Source: Taudactylus pleione
Lineage: Eukaryota; Chordata; Amphibia; Anura; Myobatrachidae
Assembly (NCBI GenBank): GCA_031769625.1
Contig: JAUIMM010000188.1
Span: forward strand, 11,275,001 to 11,339,000
Reading direction: 5' to 3'
Length of the DNA: 64,000 bases
In this document: piece after piece, positions 24,399-35,939 of the stretch
Numbering within the stretch: the first letter of the stretch is position 1
Layout of the letters: each line of letters opens with the position of its first letter
The notes under the pieces: model-generated
Told to the model about the DNA's origin: nothing
Database searches by the model: none
What the model saw: the letters and a program-made list of their open reading frames with translations, nothing else
Made by a program: the position numbers and the translations under genes

Positions 24399-26135
24399 AG
24401 CTGGTTAGTAACAATGGTCACATGGCACAAAAAAATGGTCTGGTGCTTATGACCTATTGGGTGTAAGTGTATCTTATATATGCCTGACGCAAACCTGGCG
24501 CCTCGTTCACTGCTGCAGAGGCGCAAAATAAAAAAAATCTGAAAATTTTTTTTTTTTTTTTAAATGCATCACCTCTGCTATCAGCACGATGAGTTGGTGA
24601 TAGCGTTAGGAGGAGAGAATCGGTGGTACATGTCCTTCCGTTGTCTTGTTTCCTATGCCATAAGTAACCAGTGCCATACTGCTTCGGCTGGTTACCGCCA
24701 AGGCAGGGGAACAACGAGCATGGGGTCCCCCTGCATAAGCAATACCCGCGCTGGGCCAAGTCATGCTGGGGCGATCGCCTTGTAACAGGGTGACACGAAG
24801 CATGGGGTACTCTTGAAATAATGTCAAACCAAGCCTGGATTATCCTTTGTTAGCTAGTAAGATCTCCAGAGACATTGGCCAAGCAAGGATCTAACATATA
24901 CTTGTCAACTTTTCTTAAACCTCTCTGATGGGCAAGGCGGGGGCATGGCATTGCATTCTCGTCACTGTGGCCAGGTCAGTAACTAGGGGCTGCCGCACAG
25001 TGGGCAGGACGTTATAAGCGGCACCGTCCCTGGCCCATGGCTCTTGCTTCTGGCTAGCATGGGCACTGTAAGCCCCCCAGCCGGCGCTAAGCAGAGGGGG
25101 GGGAGCGAGCAGTCTCACACTGCAGCCCACCACAAGCTGTGTGCTGAGCTGCTGTGAGGGAGGGGGCACGACGCCAAACCCGGACCCCGCCAGGCCCCTC
25201 TAGCAAGCCTGGGTAAACTGTACCCACTCCCACACCCCTCTCGGCGCCCATGGGTATAGAGGACGCAAGTAAAAGGGAAGTGTGTGGTATTATGTAGTGC
25301 CGGGCGTCAGCTCATTCTGCTGCGATTGCCGCACGTATGCACTCATTAGCATATTCTCGCAGCGGCCGATTGCGTGCGTCCGCATCCGTGCGTTCCTTGC
25401 TGAATCAGGCCCATAGTCCGTAGTTACTGTTTGTACATGACTGTAGTGTGTGATGTGTAAAATAAAGCTGCAGTTGTATCTTTTGCTATTGTGTAATTTC
25501 TGTGCGATCCAAGGGACTCGTGAGGGCACCGTGCGAGAGCGACAGGCGAGCATAATGCACACATAAACCGTACAGGTCCCGTATCCTGGAATCAGACAAT
25601 AGTCGTAGAGGCAGATGCCTGGGTGGACAGACGTAAAACGGGACAGATCAGCTTTGTATACATTACACAACGTCCGTCCTATTGTTACACTGGGAAACAG
25701 AAGCGACCACTGTACTACGGTCACATAACATCATCATATACTTGTCACCAATTGTTACCGTGCTAAATATACCGCCTCCCGATGCAGCATATCCCAGGCG
25801 CCATGACTGCGCCTCTAATGACAGAGAGGTCTATTTACCACCATCTCATCTATGGAAAGTGCCTTATCAGCTTGTGTACACGGCTTACAAAGACATATAA
25901 ATATTTCAGCATTTGGCACAAAGCCATCACGTTACTCTAACCCGATGTTAGCGAGATACATTAATTGACTCCGTATGTCCCATCGCTCACTACACGCAGC
26001 TAATTAGCATACAGACAATATAAGCAGCATAAACGATGGCGAACACTTGTCAGTCAGACGTATACATGCCTGAGGCTCGGGATAATGTAACCGACAATTG
26101 TAATGGAGCCTGTGCAGTGCGGAGTTGTCCATAGC
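24399..26135. other. Intergenic; one D-family fragment
   Basis: About 25312-25413 carries D/C-type text ending TTGCTGAATCAGGCCC. T- and A-runs lie at about 24525-24562. No exon or RNA gene was recognised in the remainder. Confidence 0.4.

Positions 26136-26168
<33 letters not shown>
26136..26168. repeat. (AT)n microsatellite, Tc1 target
   Basis: About 16 AT dinucleotides abutting the left end of the Tc1-like element. A TA-rich tract is the expected target for this superfamily. Confidence 0.9.
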
Positions 26169-26169
<1 letters not shown>

Positions 26170-26172
<3 letters not shown>

Positions 26173-27809
26173 TCAGGTCCATAAATATTGGGACACTGAC
26201 AGAATTTTCATATTTTGGACTCTATTCACCACCACAATGGCTTTGAAATGAAACAAACAAGATGTGCTTTACCTGCAGACTTTCAGATTTAATTTGAGGG
26301 TAATTACATCCAAATCAGGTGAACGGTGTAGGAATTACAATGGTTTCTATATGTGCCTCCCACTTTTTAAGGGGCCAAAAGTAATGGGACTATCAACTCA
26401 AAAGCTATTTCATGGACAGGTGTGGGCTATTCCCTCATTATTTCATTATCAATTAAGCAGGTAAAAGGACTGGAGTTGATTCTAGGTGTGACATTTGCAT
26501 TTGGAATCAGTTGCTGTCGACTCTCAATATGAGATCCAAAGAGCTGTCACGATCAGTGAAGCAAGCCATCATTAGGCTGAAAAATCAAAACAAACCCATC
26601 AGAGAGATAGCAAAAACATTAGGTGTGGCCAAATCAACTGTTTGGAACATTCTTAAAAAGAAAGAACGCACCGGAGAGCTCAGCAACACCAAAAGCCCCG
26701 GAAGACAACTGTGGTGGATGACAGAAGAATTATTTCCCTGGTGAAGAAAAACCCCTTCACAACAGTTGGCCAAATCAAGAACTCTCTCCAGGAGGTAGAT
26801 GTATATGTGTCAAAGTCAACAATCAAGAGAAGACTTCACATGAGTGAATATAGAGGGTTCACCACAAGATGTGAATCATTGGTGAGCCACAAAAATAGGA
26901 AGACCAGATTAGAGTTTGCCAAACAACATCTAAAAAAGTCATTACAGTTCTGGAACAACATCCTATGGACAGATGCGACAAAGATCAACTTGTACCAGAG
27001 TGATGGGAAGAGAAGCGTATGGAGAAGGAAAGGAACTGCTCATGATCCAAAACATACCACCTCATCAGTGAAGCATGGTGGTGGTAGTGTCATGGCGTGG
27101 GCATGTATGGCTGCCAATGGAACTGGTTCCCTTGTATTTATTGATGATGTGACTGCTGACAAAAGCAGCAGAATGAATTCTGAAGTGTTTCGGGCAATAT
27201 TATATGCTCATATTCAGTCAAATGCTTCAGAACTCATTGGACGGCGCTTCACAGTGCAGATGGACAATGACCTGAAGCATACTGCAAAAGCAACCAAAGA
27301 GTTTTTTAAGGCTAAAAAGTGGAATGTTATGCAATGGCCAAGTCAATCCCCTGACCTGAATCCGATTGAGCATGCATTTCACTTGATGAAGACAAAACTA
27401 AAGGGAAAATGCCCCAGGAACAAGCAGGAACTGAAGACATTTGCAGTAGAGGCCTGGCAGAGCATCACCAGGGATGAAACCCAGCGTCTGATGATGTCTA
27501 TGCGTTCCAGACTTCAGGCTGTAATTGCCTGCAAAGGTTTTGCAACAAAGTATTAAAAAGTGAAAGTTAGATTTTATGATTGTTTAGTTTGTCCCATTAC
27601 TTTTGGCCCCTTAAAAGTGGGAGGCACATATAGAAACCATTGTAATTCCTACACCGTTCACCTGATTTGGCTGTAATTACCCTCAAATTAAATCTGAAAG
27701 TCTGCAGTTAAAGCACATCTTGTTTGTTTCATTTCAAAGCCATTATGGTGGTGAATAGAGGCCAAAATCTGAAAATTCAGTCAATGTCCCAATATTTATG
27801 GTCCTGACT
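26170..27809 (+). mobile_element. Tc1/mariner-like transposon, about 1.64 kb, full length
   Basis: Long terminal inverted repeats of about 220 bp (26170-26392 and 27586-27809) begin CAGTCAGGTCCATAAATATT and end with the complement. Each repeat has an inner copy-like motif at its inward end (GGGGCCAAAAGTAATGGGAC), the IR/DR arrangement of Sleeping Beauty-like elements. TA/TATA flanks both ends, and a transposase lies between. The left flank is an AT tract; the right flank leads into a truncated DIRS element. Near-identical inverted repeats indicate a fairly young copy. Confidence 0.93.
26529..27556 (+). pseudogene. Tc1-like DD34E transposase, frameshifted
   Basis: This encodes the transposase that binds the inverted repeats and cuts and pastes the element. 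The first part from ATG 26529 carries the N-terminal helix-turn-helix (REIAKTLGVAKSTVWNIL). The catalytic part continues in another frame to the stop at 27554-27556. The frame change lies near 26698, where about 10 bp appear to be missing between the two DNA-binding subdomains. Catalytic residues remain: D in WTDATK (26972), D in MDND (27263) and E in NPIEH (27368). The last two are separated by 34 residues, the DD34E spacing of Tc1. The GGSVMAW and SQSPDLNP family motifs are present. The frameshift makes this copy inactive. Confidence 0.93.
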
Positions 27810-27859
27810 ATATACACACAGAACAGCACGGTGTATTCCTGTGGCAAACTCACACTGTT

Positions 27860-28612
27860 TACACCGCGCACCCTCAACTGTAAGGCAGAGATCTTTTCCC
27901 CCGTCACAAAGATCCTTTGCTGTCCGGAGTCCAATAAGGCTCCGAGGTGCAGAATCCTCTGAGACGGGATCAGGGTGGACTTCTGCCAGTTTATTAACCA
28001 GCCGTGCCGGTACAGTACCGCAATCGTCAGGTCCAAGTGGCGTAGAAGGAGCTCTGGAGATCCTGCTACCAACAGAAGGTCGTCCAGGTACGGCAACATG
28101 CGGACTCCCTGCAGCCGCAGGGAAGCCGCCATGACCGCCATAACCTTGGTGAACACACGTGGTGCTGTCGCCAGCCCAAAAGGTAACGCCCGAAACTGGA
28201 AGTGATCGTTGCGGATTGCAAACCTGAGGAACTGTTGATGGCGTAAAAGAATAGGGACATGCAGGTAAGCGTCCTGTATGTCCAACGACACCATGTAATC
28301 CCCAGGTTCCAGCGCCAGAATGATGGACCGTAGGGTCTCTATCCGAAACCTCGGCACCCGCAAGGACTTGAGTGCTTTGATGTTGAGGATCGGATGGTAC
28401 GACCCATTGGGTTTCTGCACCAAAAACAGATTGGAATAGAAAACCTGGCCCCTCTGGGAGAATGGAACAGGCACTATAACTCCAGCCTGGAGCATAGTGT
28501 GCAAAACCTTCCGCAGTTCCATGGCTTTGTTCCGGTCTGATGGAAGACCCGTGGTAAAGAATCGGGACGGGGGCCTGTGCCGGAAGGAGAGGGCATACCC
28601 GTGAGAAACCAC
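27860..28612 (-). pseudogene. DIRS reverse transcriptase fragment
   Basis: The frame from 28612 carries RT motifs: LFLVQKPNGSYHPILNIKAL, the first catalytic block MVSLDIQDAYLHVP, RALPFGLATAPRVFTK and the active-site YLDDLLL, followed by GWLINWQKS and LHLGALLD. This order and wording is typical of DIRS-1 group elements rather than Gypsy or LINE RTs. The frame runs on without a stop into Tc1 terminal sequence, so the final 30 or so residues to 27743 are chimeric and not RT. Without RNase H and recombinase it cannot support transposition. Confidence 0.92.
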
Positions 28613-28683
28613 CTCGTGAACCCAAGTGTCTGTCGTGGTAACCGACCAACACTGGGCGAACTGCAGCAGGGAGGCCCGGACCG

Positions 28684-29758
28684 TCAGGCCGCAGGCTTAT
28701 CATCTGGCTTAGGGGCCGGACGTCTGGTACTCCAGGCCTGCTTCCGGGGCTTGGCCGATTTTTGGGGGCCAGCCTGTCGGGGAAAAGACTGTGCCTTAGG
28801 CCTACCCGACGTACCTGAACTGGAAGGAACCGCAGCAGACGGGAGACATGCCGATTTGGCTGTCGCCAGCGTGGCTACAATTTTGTCCAGATCCGGACCA
28901 AGTAGGACCTCCATTAAAAGGCAAAGCTTCCAAGCCCTTCTTGGAATCAGCATCTGCCTTCCAAGATCGCAATCATAAGGTGTGACGAGCAGCCACAGCT
29001 GCCGAAGAAATCCGAGAAGTCAGGGTACTGATATCCAAGGACGCTTCATTGATATAAGTGGCCGAATCTCGGAGATTGCCTATCAACTCGGTCTGTTCAG
29101 CCGAACAGTCGGAATCCAAAGATGCCTCCAAACTATCAGCCCAGCGCTCCATAGCTCTGGCTACCAAACAAATGGCCATAGCCGGCCTGGTTGCCCCCCC
29201 CACAAGGGAATAAAGGGACTTTAGGCAGATCTCCACCTTGCGGTCTGTAGCATCCTTCATGGAGGGCATGGGCAATGTGGTGGTCAGAAAGATCCAGAAT
29301 CTCCCCATCATCGGTCGTCACGTCGTCATCCTCATAAGGAGCGGACAGAGACGCCACCGGCCGCTTATGTGGCCTCAACACTGACTCCCCTTGTAACACG
29401 TCCGACAAATGCTGTACAGAACTTGTCAGTGAATTAACCCACGCAGGCTCCTGTGAAACCTGGGGAGGGGAAATAGGGAGACTGTGGGGTACCATCAATT
29501 GTCTCTGGAAACCCTGCATGGGTGACGACACCACTGACTGCTGGGACAATCCCATCTGTGGGAACACAGGCTGCGGAGCTAACTGGCCCACGAGGATTGT
29601 AAGCGCTTTGGCGAAACAAGCACAGGGCGGCTCCTGTACCGGAGCCGTGACAGTAACTGGCCGCGCCAATAAATAACCTCCGCGTTACCCTCCCCCTCCG
29701 CTATTGGTACCTTGCATGTAGTACAAATAAGCTGGAGAGGAAAATCACTCTCAGACAT
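28684..29758 (-). pseudogene. DIRS gag-like region, frame-broken
   Basis: Upstream of the RT, three or four overlapping minus-strand frames together look like one decayed gag. The start MSESDFPLQLICTTCK at 29758 includes a CTTC pair. A serine/proline-rich stretch with acidic DDDVTTDDGEILDLSDH follows (about 29330). Next comes a helix-rich segment (LVARAMERWADSLEASLD, about 29130). Last is a basic tail (GRPKAQSFPRQAGPQKSAKP). It takes at least two frameshifts to read through. The assignment rests on position and character; DIRS gag is poorly conserved. Confidence 0.7.
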
Positions 29759-30922
29759 GACGGTAAGTATGTGACCCCTCTCACTGATACTTGTTAGTAT
29801 AGTGGGAGACCACCCTGCAAGCACCGCACCGCAAGGGCTTTATCAGAAAAAGAGCAGGGACAGTGAAATGGCTGACAGTAGAAAGTGAAAGTACAGGCAG
29901 CAGACGCTAGCAGAAGTCACATACAATGCAAAGAAATTAATCCCTGCACTATCAGCGCTGATCCTCAACTACGCAGACACAGGGCCTGGTAGGACACAGC
30001 GCTGCATACACAGACCTGTAACCAATGGAGGAGAGGTATGCCGGGGGACCGAGACCGCGATGCCACCGATCATCAGCGTCCAGCAGCGCTCACCATGCTT
30101 CCAGCAAAAGATGGCCACCGAGGAGCAGAGAGGAGGCCGGCCTGGGGGAGGAGCGCTGCCACAGGGCCAGTCAGCAGATGCAGAGAGGGCTGTGTGCAGC
30201 GGGGGAGGCGCCGGCTGTGTACAGGGAAGGCACGCTCCCCTGACATGCAATTAACCCCTGGGACGCCGCAGCGCTACCGCTCAGCCGCGGTCCGCTGTCC
30301 CAGGGGGGTAGTGGAAGCGCAGGTTAGGTACCTGGCTCCAAGCTGCAGCCAGTCCCCAGGGAGCCCCCTGCCTGGGGACTCTGGACCATGTTTCAGCAGG
30401 GTCCCACCGCGGGACCCCGCTGCTTACCTGCTGCCTCCTTGGATCCGGCCATGGTCCCAAACATCTGGGGGCACCGCTAGCTGTGACCCCAGATGCTTAC
30501 CAGCATCCCCGGATCAGTATTGGCGTTCTGGTACCGGCGGGGGTGTAGGGGAGACACCATGGACGTCAGCACTGACTGTCCATGCTGTACTTCCAGATGT
30601 GCAGCCACAGCTGCCTTGAAGAAAACTTCAGGGACTATCCTTAGCCCCCCTCTAAACAGGTGCTCCGACTCCGAGCCGGGCACCAACGAAACTGGGATGC
30701 CTTGGCTCGGGGGCGGGGTATAGGAGGGGACCCTAGTGCATCCTGGGAGGCTGAAAACTTTAACTCTATGGTGCCCGATGCCTGACGTCATCACCTATAC
30801 CCCAAGGTATCCTGTGGATACCCTATGGACCCTGATGTAGAAAAAACTTGCAGCAGCCTTGTGTGACCTGGTAAGAGGAAGGCAAGATATAGTAGAAATT
30901 GGGGGGGACATTTACAAAACTC

Positions 30923-31875
30923 TGGGCCTGATTTAGCAGAGGACGCAAATGCGATCGCACTTGCGATTTCGCACGGACCACAGCTTGAAAAATATGATAA
31001 TAGCTCCAAACCTTAACCCGAGCGGTATACGTTTAGGAAGCCGGCGGCCGGAATTGCGACCGCCGGCTTCCAGACAATTTAATCCCGACGAGGGATGAAT
31101 GACAGGCGTCTAAATCTAGACGCCTGTCATTTTACCGACGATGGGAGACCGGCGCCCGGCATCGCGATCGAGCGGATGCCGGGCGCCACAGTGGAAAGCC
31201 GCGGGGGGGAGGGTTAGGTTTAGGCACCCTCGGGGGGGAGGTTTGGGGTATGGCACCCCCCCGGGGGACTTAGGGCTAGGCTGTGAGGAAGGGGAGGTTA
31301 GGTTTAGGCACTTAGAGGGGGGATTAGTGTTAGGCACAGGGAGGGAGGTTAGGGTTAGGCACCCTAAAGGAGGGTTAGGTGAAAATGTAGGTTAGTTTAT
31401 ACTTAGCTAGGGACGATCGGGATTTCTTCCTCAGTCGGCCAGCTGCTGTTGGGATTTCAACCGCCGGCCAGGGGTAATTCATACCGATTCCACCCGAGCA
31501 TAGGGACCCCACTGCTGCCTTCTTACCTGCATCCGATGTTGTGTACCAGTGTAGATATCGGTAACATCGACAAGCCACAGGGCCATTGCGGCAGATCTGA
31601 ACTGTCTCAAATAAAGCGGCTCTCCTGACACGTAGCGATCTCACGATACGGTGTTTAAACAGTAAGACAGTCAGACACGCCTGCGTTTTCCTAACCACAA
31701 CGCCGTTACCTCCCCCAAACGCTGACTACCTGTCACTCGCTTTGCGAATGGGTTCTCTGTCAGTGCGTAACCACATAACAAAAGCTGCTCGTGCACAGTA
31801 CGACTTTGATGCATGCGCAATAAATAAACGCTAATTCTACGTAAAAATAGTCATTGTGAACATCTCTGAATTGGG
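30923..31875. mobile_element. Diverged GGGCCTGATT-type transposon interrupted by T-b
   Basis: The left part starts GGGCCTGATTTAGCAGAGG at 30923, and the right part ends CTGAATTGGGCTC near 31875. These are degraded versions of the H/C/D termini. Internal ACACGCCTGCGTTTTCCTAA and CTGTCACTCGCTTTGCGAAT match the relic at 3481-3860. The T-b element (31024-31491) sits inside. No clean target duplication was found. Confidence 0.55.
31024..31491 (+). mobile_element. T-family MITE with telomere-like core, copy T-b
   Basis: Starts GGTATACGTTTAGGAAGCCG and ends AATTCATACCGATTCC. It has a perfect 8-bp duplication, ACCCGAGC, at 31016-31023 and 31492-31499. A strong palindrome GGCGTCTAAATCTAGACGCC (about 31105-31124) and a GGCGCCCGGCATCGCGATCG stem precede a core of GGGTTAGGTTTAGGCACC repeats (about 31210-31400). 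Confidence 0.88.
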
Positions 31876-31881
31876 CTCTCT

Positions 31882-32965
31882 GGGCCTGTGGGGAGCAATG
31901 TGTTATAGCTGTTTGTTTTCTGTGGGGAGCAATGTGTTATAGCTGTTTGTTTTCTGTAGGGAGCAATGTGTTATAGCTGTTTGTTTTCTGTGGGGAGCAA
32001 CGTGTTAGAGCTTTTGTTTTTCTGTGGGGAGCAATGTGTTATAGCTGTTGTTTTCTGTGGGGAGCAATGTGTTATAGCTGTTGTTTTCTGTGGGGAGCAA
32101 TGTGTAATAGTAGTTTTTTTTCTGTGGGGCGCAATGTGTAATAGTAGTTTTTTTTCTGTGGGGAGCAACGTGTAATAGTTGTTTTTTTCTGTGGGGAGCA
32201 ATGTGTAATAGTAGTTGTTTTCTGTGGGGAGCAATGTGTAATAGTTGTTTTTTTCTGTGGGGAGCAACGTGTAATAGTAGTTTTTTTTCTGTGAGGAGCA
32301 ATGTGTAATAGTAGTTTTCTCTGTAGGGAGCAACGTGTAATAGTTGTTTTTTTCTGTGGGGAGCAACGTGTAATAGTTGTTTTTTTCTGTGGGGAGCAAC
32401 GTGTAATAGTAGTTTTTTTCTGTGAGGAGCAATGTGTAATAGTAGTTTTCTCTGTAGGGAGCAACGTGTAATAGTTGTTTTTTTCTGTGGGGAGCAACGT
32501 GTAATAGTTGTTTTTTTCTGTGGGGAGCAATGTGTAATAGTAGTTTTTTTCTGTGGGGAGCAATGTGTAATAGTAGTTTTTTTCTGTGGGGAGCAACGTG
32601 TAATAGTAGTTTTTTTTCTGTGAGGAGCAATGTGTAATAGTAGTTTTCTCTGTAGGGAGCAACGTGTAATAGTTGTTTTTTTCTGTGGGGAGCAACGTGT
32701 AATAGTAGTTTTTTTCTGTGAGGAGCAATGTGTAATAGTAGTTTTCTCTGTAGGGAGCAACGTGTAATAGTTGTTTTTTTCTGTGGGGAGCAATGTGTAA
32801 TAGTAGTTTTTTTCTGTGGGGAGCAATGTGTAATAGTAGTTTTTTTCTGTGGGGAGTGGGGAGCAATGTGTTAGAGCTGTTTTTTTTCTTTGGGGAGAAT
32901 TGTGTTAGAGCTGAATTTTTTTGTGAGGAGCAATGTGTTATAGCGTTTTTTTTTCTGTAGGGAGC
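31882..32965. repeat. About 33-bp minisatellite (GTGGGGAGCAATGTG)
   Basis: About 33 copies of GGGGAGCAATGTGTAATAG followed by T/A-rich TAGTTTTTTTCTGT. Homopolymer T length varies from unit to unit. A five-unit block containing GTGAGGAGC and CTCTGTAGGGAGC recurs, showing block duplication. Frames through it are array artefacts. Confidence 0.95.
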
Positions 32966-33009
32966 AGTTTTAAAATCTAGCGTAGTATGCTTAGAGTTGA
33001 AAAAGGTTG

Positions 33010-34568
33010 AAAATCACTGCTATACAGTATCACACATCCCAATATACAGAATACAACAGGAGAAGTGGTACAGCTATGCAGTGTCACATATCCCAGTATA
33101 CAGAACAGGAGAAGTTGTACTATGCAGCGTCACATATCCCAGTATACAGAACAGGAGAAGTTGTACTATGCAGTGTCATATATCCCAGTATACAGCACAG
33201 GAGAAGTGGTACTATGCAGATGTCACATATCCCAGCAAACAGGGCGGGAGAAGTTGTATTATGCAATATCACATATTCCAGTATACAGAGCAGGAGAAGT
33301 GGTACTATGCAGATGTCATATATCCCAGTATACAGGACAAGAGAAGTGGTACTATGCAGTGTCACAGATCCCAGCAAACAGGGCAGGGGAAGTTGTATTA
33401 TGCAGTATCACATATCCCAGTATACAGAACAGGAGAAGTGGTACAATGCGGATGTCACATATCCAAGTATACAGAACAGGAGAAGTTGTACTATACAGTA
33501 TCATATATCCCAGCAAACAGGACAGGAGAAGTAGTACTATGCAGTATCAAATATCCCAGTATACAGAACAGGAGACGTGGTACTATGCAGATGTCACATA
33601 TCCCTGTATACAGAATATGAGAAGTTGTACTATGCAGTTTCACATATCCCTGTGTACAGAACAGGAGAAGTTGCTCAATGCAGTATAACATATGCCAACA
33701 AACAGGACAGGAGAAGTGGTACTATGCAGTGTCATATATCATATTATACAGAACATGAGATGTGGTACTATGCAGATGTCACCTATCCCAATATACAGGA
33801 CAGGAGAAGTTGTACTATGCAGTATCACATATCCCTGTATACAGAACAGGAGAAGATGTACTATGCAGATGTCACATATGCCAGCAAACAGGACAGGAGA
33901 AGTGGTATTATGTAGTGTCACATATTCTAGTATACAGAGCAGGAGAAGTGGTACTATGCAGTATCACATATCCCAGTATACAGAACACTAGAAGTTGTTC
34001 TATGCAGTATCACATATACCAGCAAACAGGACAGGAGAAGTTGTACTATGCAGTGTCACATATCCCAGTATACAGAACAGGAGAAGTGGTACTATGCAGT
34101 GTCACATATCCCAGTATACAGAACAGGAGAAGTTGTACTATGCAGTATCACATATCCCAACTAACAGGACAGGAGAAGTGGTACTATGCAGTGTCATATA
34201 CCATAGTATACAGAACATGAGATGTGGTACTATGCAGATGTCACCTATCCCAGTATACAGGACAGGAAAAGTTGTACTATGCAGTATCACATATGCCAGT
34301 ATATAGAACAGGAGAAGTTGTACTATGCAGTGTCATATATCGCAGCAAACAGGACAGGGGAAGTGGTATTATGTAGTGTCACATATTCCAGTAAACAGAG
34401 CAGGAGAAGTGGTACTATGCAGATGTCACCTATCCCAGTAAACAGAGCAGGAGAAGTGGTACTATGCAGTATCACATATCCCAGTATACAGAGCAGGAGA
34501 AGTGGTACTATGCAGTATCACATATCCCAGTATACAGACCAGGAGAAGTGGTACTATGCAACTGTTAA
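33010..34568. repeat. 46/47-bp minisatellite
   Basis: About 34 copies of a unit containing ACAGGAGAAGTGGTACTATG, CAGTGTCACATATCCCAG and TATACAGA. Variant units (CAGATGTCAC, CAGCAAACAGG) alternate in a semi-regular pattern. Lies about 130 bp from the candidate exon at 34698-34758. Confidence 0.96.
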
Positions 34569-34697
34569 TACATAAAGAATAAGAACAATGGTTTATGAGA
34601 TATGTCTGTAAATGTAGACGAAGAACGCTGGGATGTGAGCTCCAAGTGTCCCCCTCACAACTGTGTTCTTCAAAATGACAAATAACTGCGCTCATAC

Positions 34698-34758
34698 CAG
34701 TCTCCTGAGACTGCCGTCTTCTCCTCCACCACATCACAGGTGTCCGGACAGGATCCCC
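34698..34758 (-). CDS. Candidate small exon downstream of the PLAT exons
   Basis: A 61-bp minus-strand open segment bounded by an AG at 34759-34760 and a strong donor, CTG then GTATGAG, at 34697-34696. Entered in phase 1, as the preceding PLAT exon would leave it, it translates without stops to a peptide including CDVVEEKTAVSGDW and exits in phase 2. The phase match with the exon ending at 39743 is the main support. The acceptor has a weak pyrimidine tract, the segment is short and no domain is recognisable, so it may be chance. Confidence 0.35.
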
Positions 34759-35939
34759 CTACTCACAGGCCAAGTATCACAGTGACAGGGACCAGCCCAT
34801 CACTTATATTGCTCAAGTCACACAAACAGAGCTTTCTAGGTACGTCTCTCCGGGAAAGCATGGAGGAGAAAGGTCCCAGAGGTTGAAGCTATCACATCAG
34901 CTAAATGAGAAACCTCCCAGCCTTAATGAGCTCTTTAAAAAAATATGAAGCTGGTGGGGGGCGAAGGAGCCTTCAGAGAGTGTGACGGACGGAGAGACCT
35001 GGAGAGTTTCTACTGCCAGGACATCTTCCCGGTGTCTCACGCCTGCTGTACGAGGCTTCACAAAGGCAGTGCGGAAATGTTTGCACATGCGCAGATCTAC
35101 AAACATTGCGGATGTGCTTAAACATTGGATTTACGTACATCTATGAATTAGGCCCAGAGCGGGAGATACAATAGAGGCGCATGGGGGACCCAAAATGTCA
35201 GAAATGTCCTGATAATGTGCTGGATGTTCCTGGGCGATGACAGGGAGGTGGCTTAGCGCACGCACGGTGATAGCCCGTCCTATGGGGGCGTTATGGGCGT
35301 GTCTTGGACTTGTCGCTGTAAGCAGTTCTGTACAAAGACGCTCAATCACTCGCACAGGTGGCCATACTCAGACGGGGGGCTGGCGCAAGTTTCGATGGCA
35401 CGTCTGACGGTGCACCTAATACACATCTAAAATAGCACCAAGATGGAACCGCACCGGTGCACTTAGACGCTGCAAGTGGGCGTGTCAGTATTAATGAAAC
35501 CGTCCGCATCATTAGCATAGCGACGCTACCGCGCCTATGTGCAACTTAGAATCAGCCCCTTTATGTTTGATACCTTTGGATAAGACGACACACAGCGCTC
35601 AGGTCTGGAATCGGATATAACAGTATCGCACAGCTCTGCCAATGTATAAAAGGAGAACAACAACTAAATCTTCTGGCCGTGGAGGGGAGGCAGAGGTAAT
35701 AACTGTACGTTACTTCACATCATCATAATCTGCCAAATAATTAAATATGCAAACGATATTCACCAACATTTTCTCCACCCACTAAAGGGTTAAATGACTG
35801 AAATTTTACGTAGCTGTAAATATTGCACTAAAGAAATAAAAAGCTGATAGCTGATTGGCTGCCGCGGATCAGTGCAAAAAAGCATTACTAGGAAATAGGC
35901 TCCATGGGAAAACCTTTCTATATCCCTCAGTAACACTGT
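34759..35939. other. Intergenic or intronic; eroded transposon-like stretches
   Basis: About 35060-35160 and 35345-35565 contain text such as CATGCGCAGATCTAC and TTAGAATCAGCCCC, reminiscent of the GGGCCTGATTC group but without clear ends. A plus-strand frame beginning at 34947 (about 58 codons) has no recognisable domain. Nothing else was identified. Confidence 0.4.

Larger units (their letters stand above)
27811..30846 (-). mobile_element. DIRS-like retrotransposon, 3' truncated
   Basis: A minus-strand DIRS copy retaining, from right to left, its terminal repeat (about 30755-30846, CCCCAAGGTATCCTG.. ending GATGTAGAAAAAAC), untranslated sequence, a gag-like region and part of the reverse transcriptase. 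RNase H, methyltransferase-like and tyrosine recombinase regions and the other terminal repeat are missing. Sequence stops at the Tc1-like element, and nothing DIRS-like was seen on the far side of it, so truncation or deletion accompanied or preceded the Tc1 insertion. It is homologous to the 40.5-45.0 kb copy. Confidence 0.88.

Noticed and set aside
27777..28703. 308-codon minus-strand frame overlapping the RT
   Set aside because: It is the shadow frame of the DIRS reverse transcriptase, proline- and serine-rich with no domain of its own.
31971..32866. Long minus-strand frames in the 33-bp array
   Set aside because: Array artefact; the residue pattern changes with T-run length between units.
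34947..35120. Plus-strand frame with several cysteines (about 58 codons)
   Set aside because: No splice sites or recognisable domain, a stop lies just upstream, and it merges into eroded transposon text.
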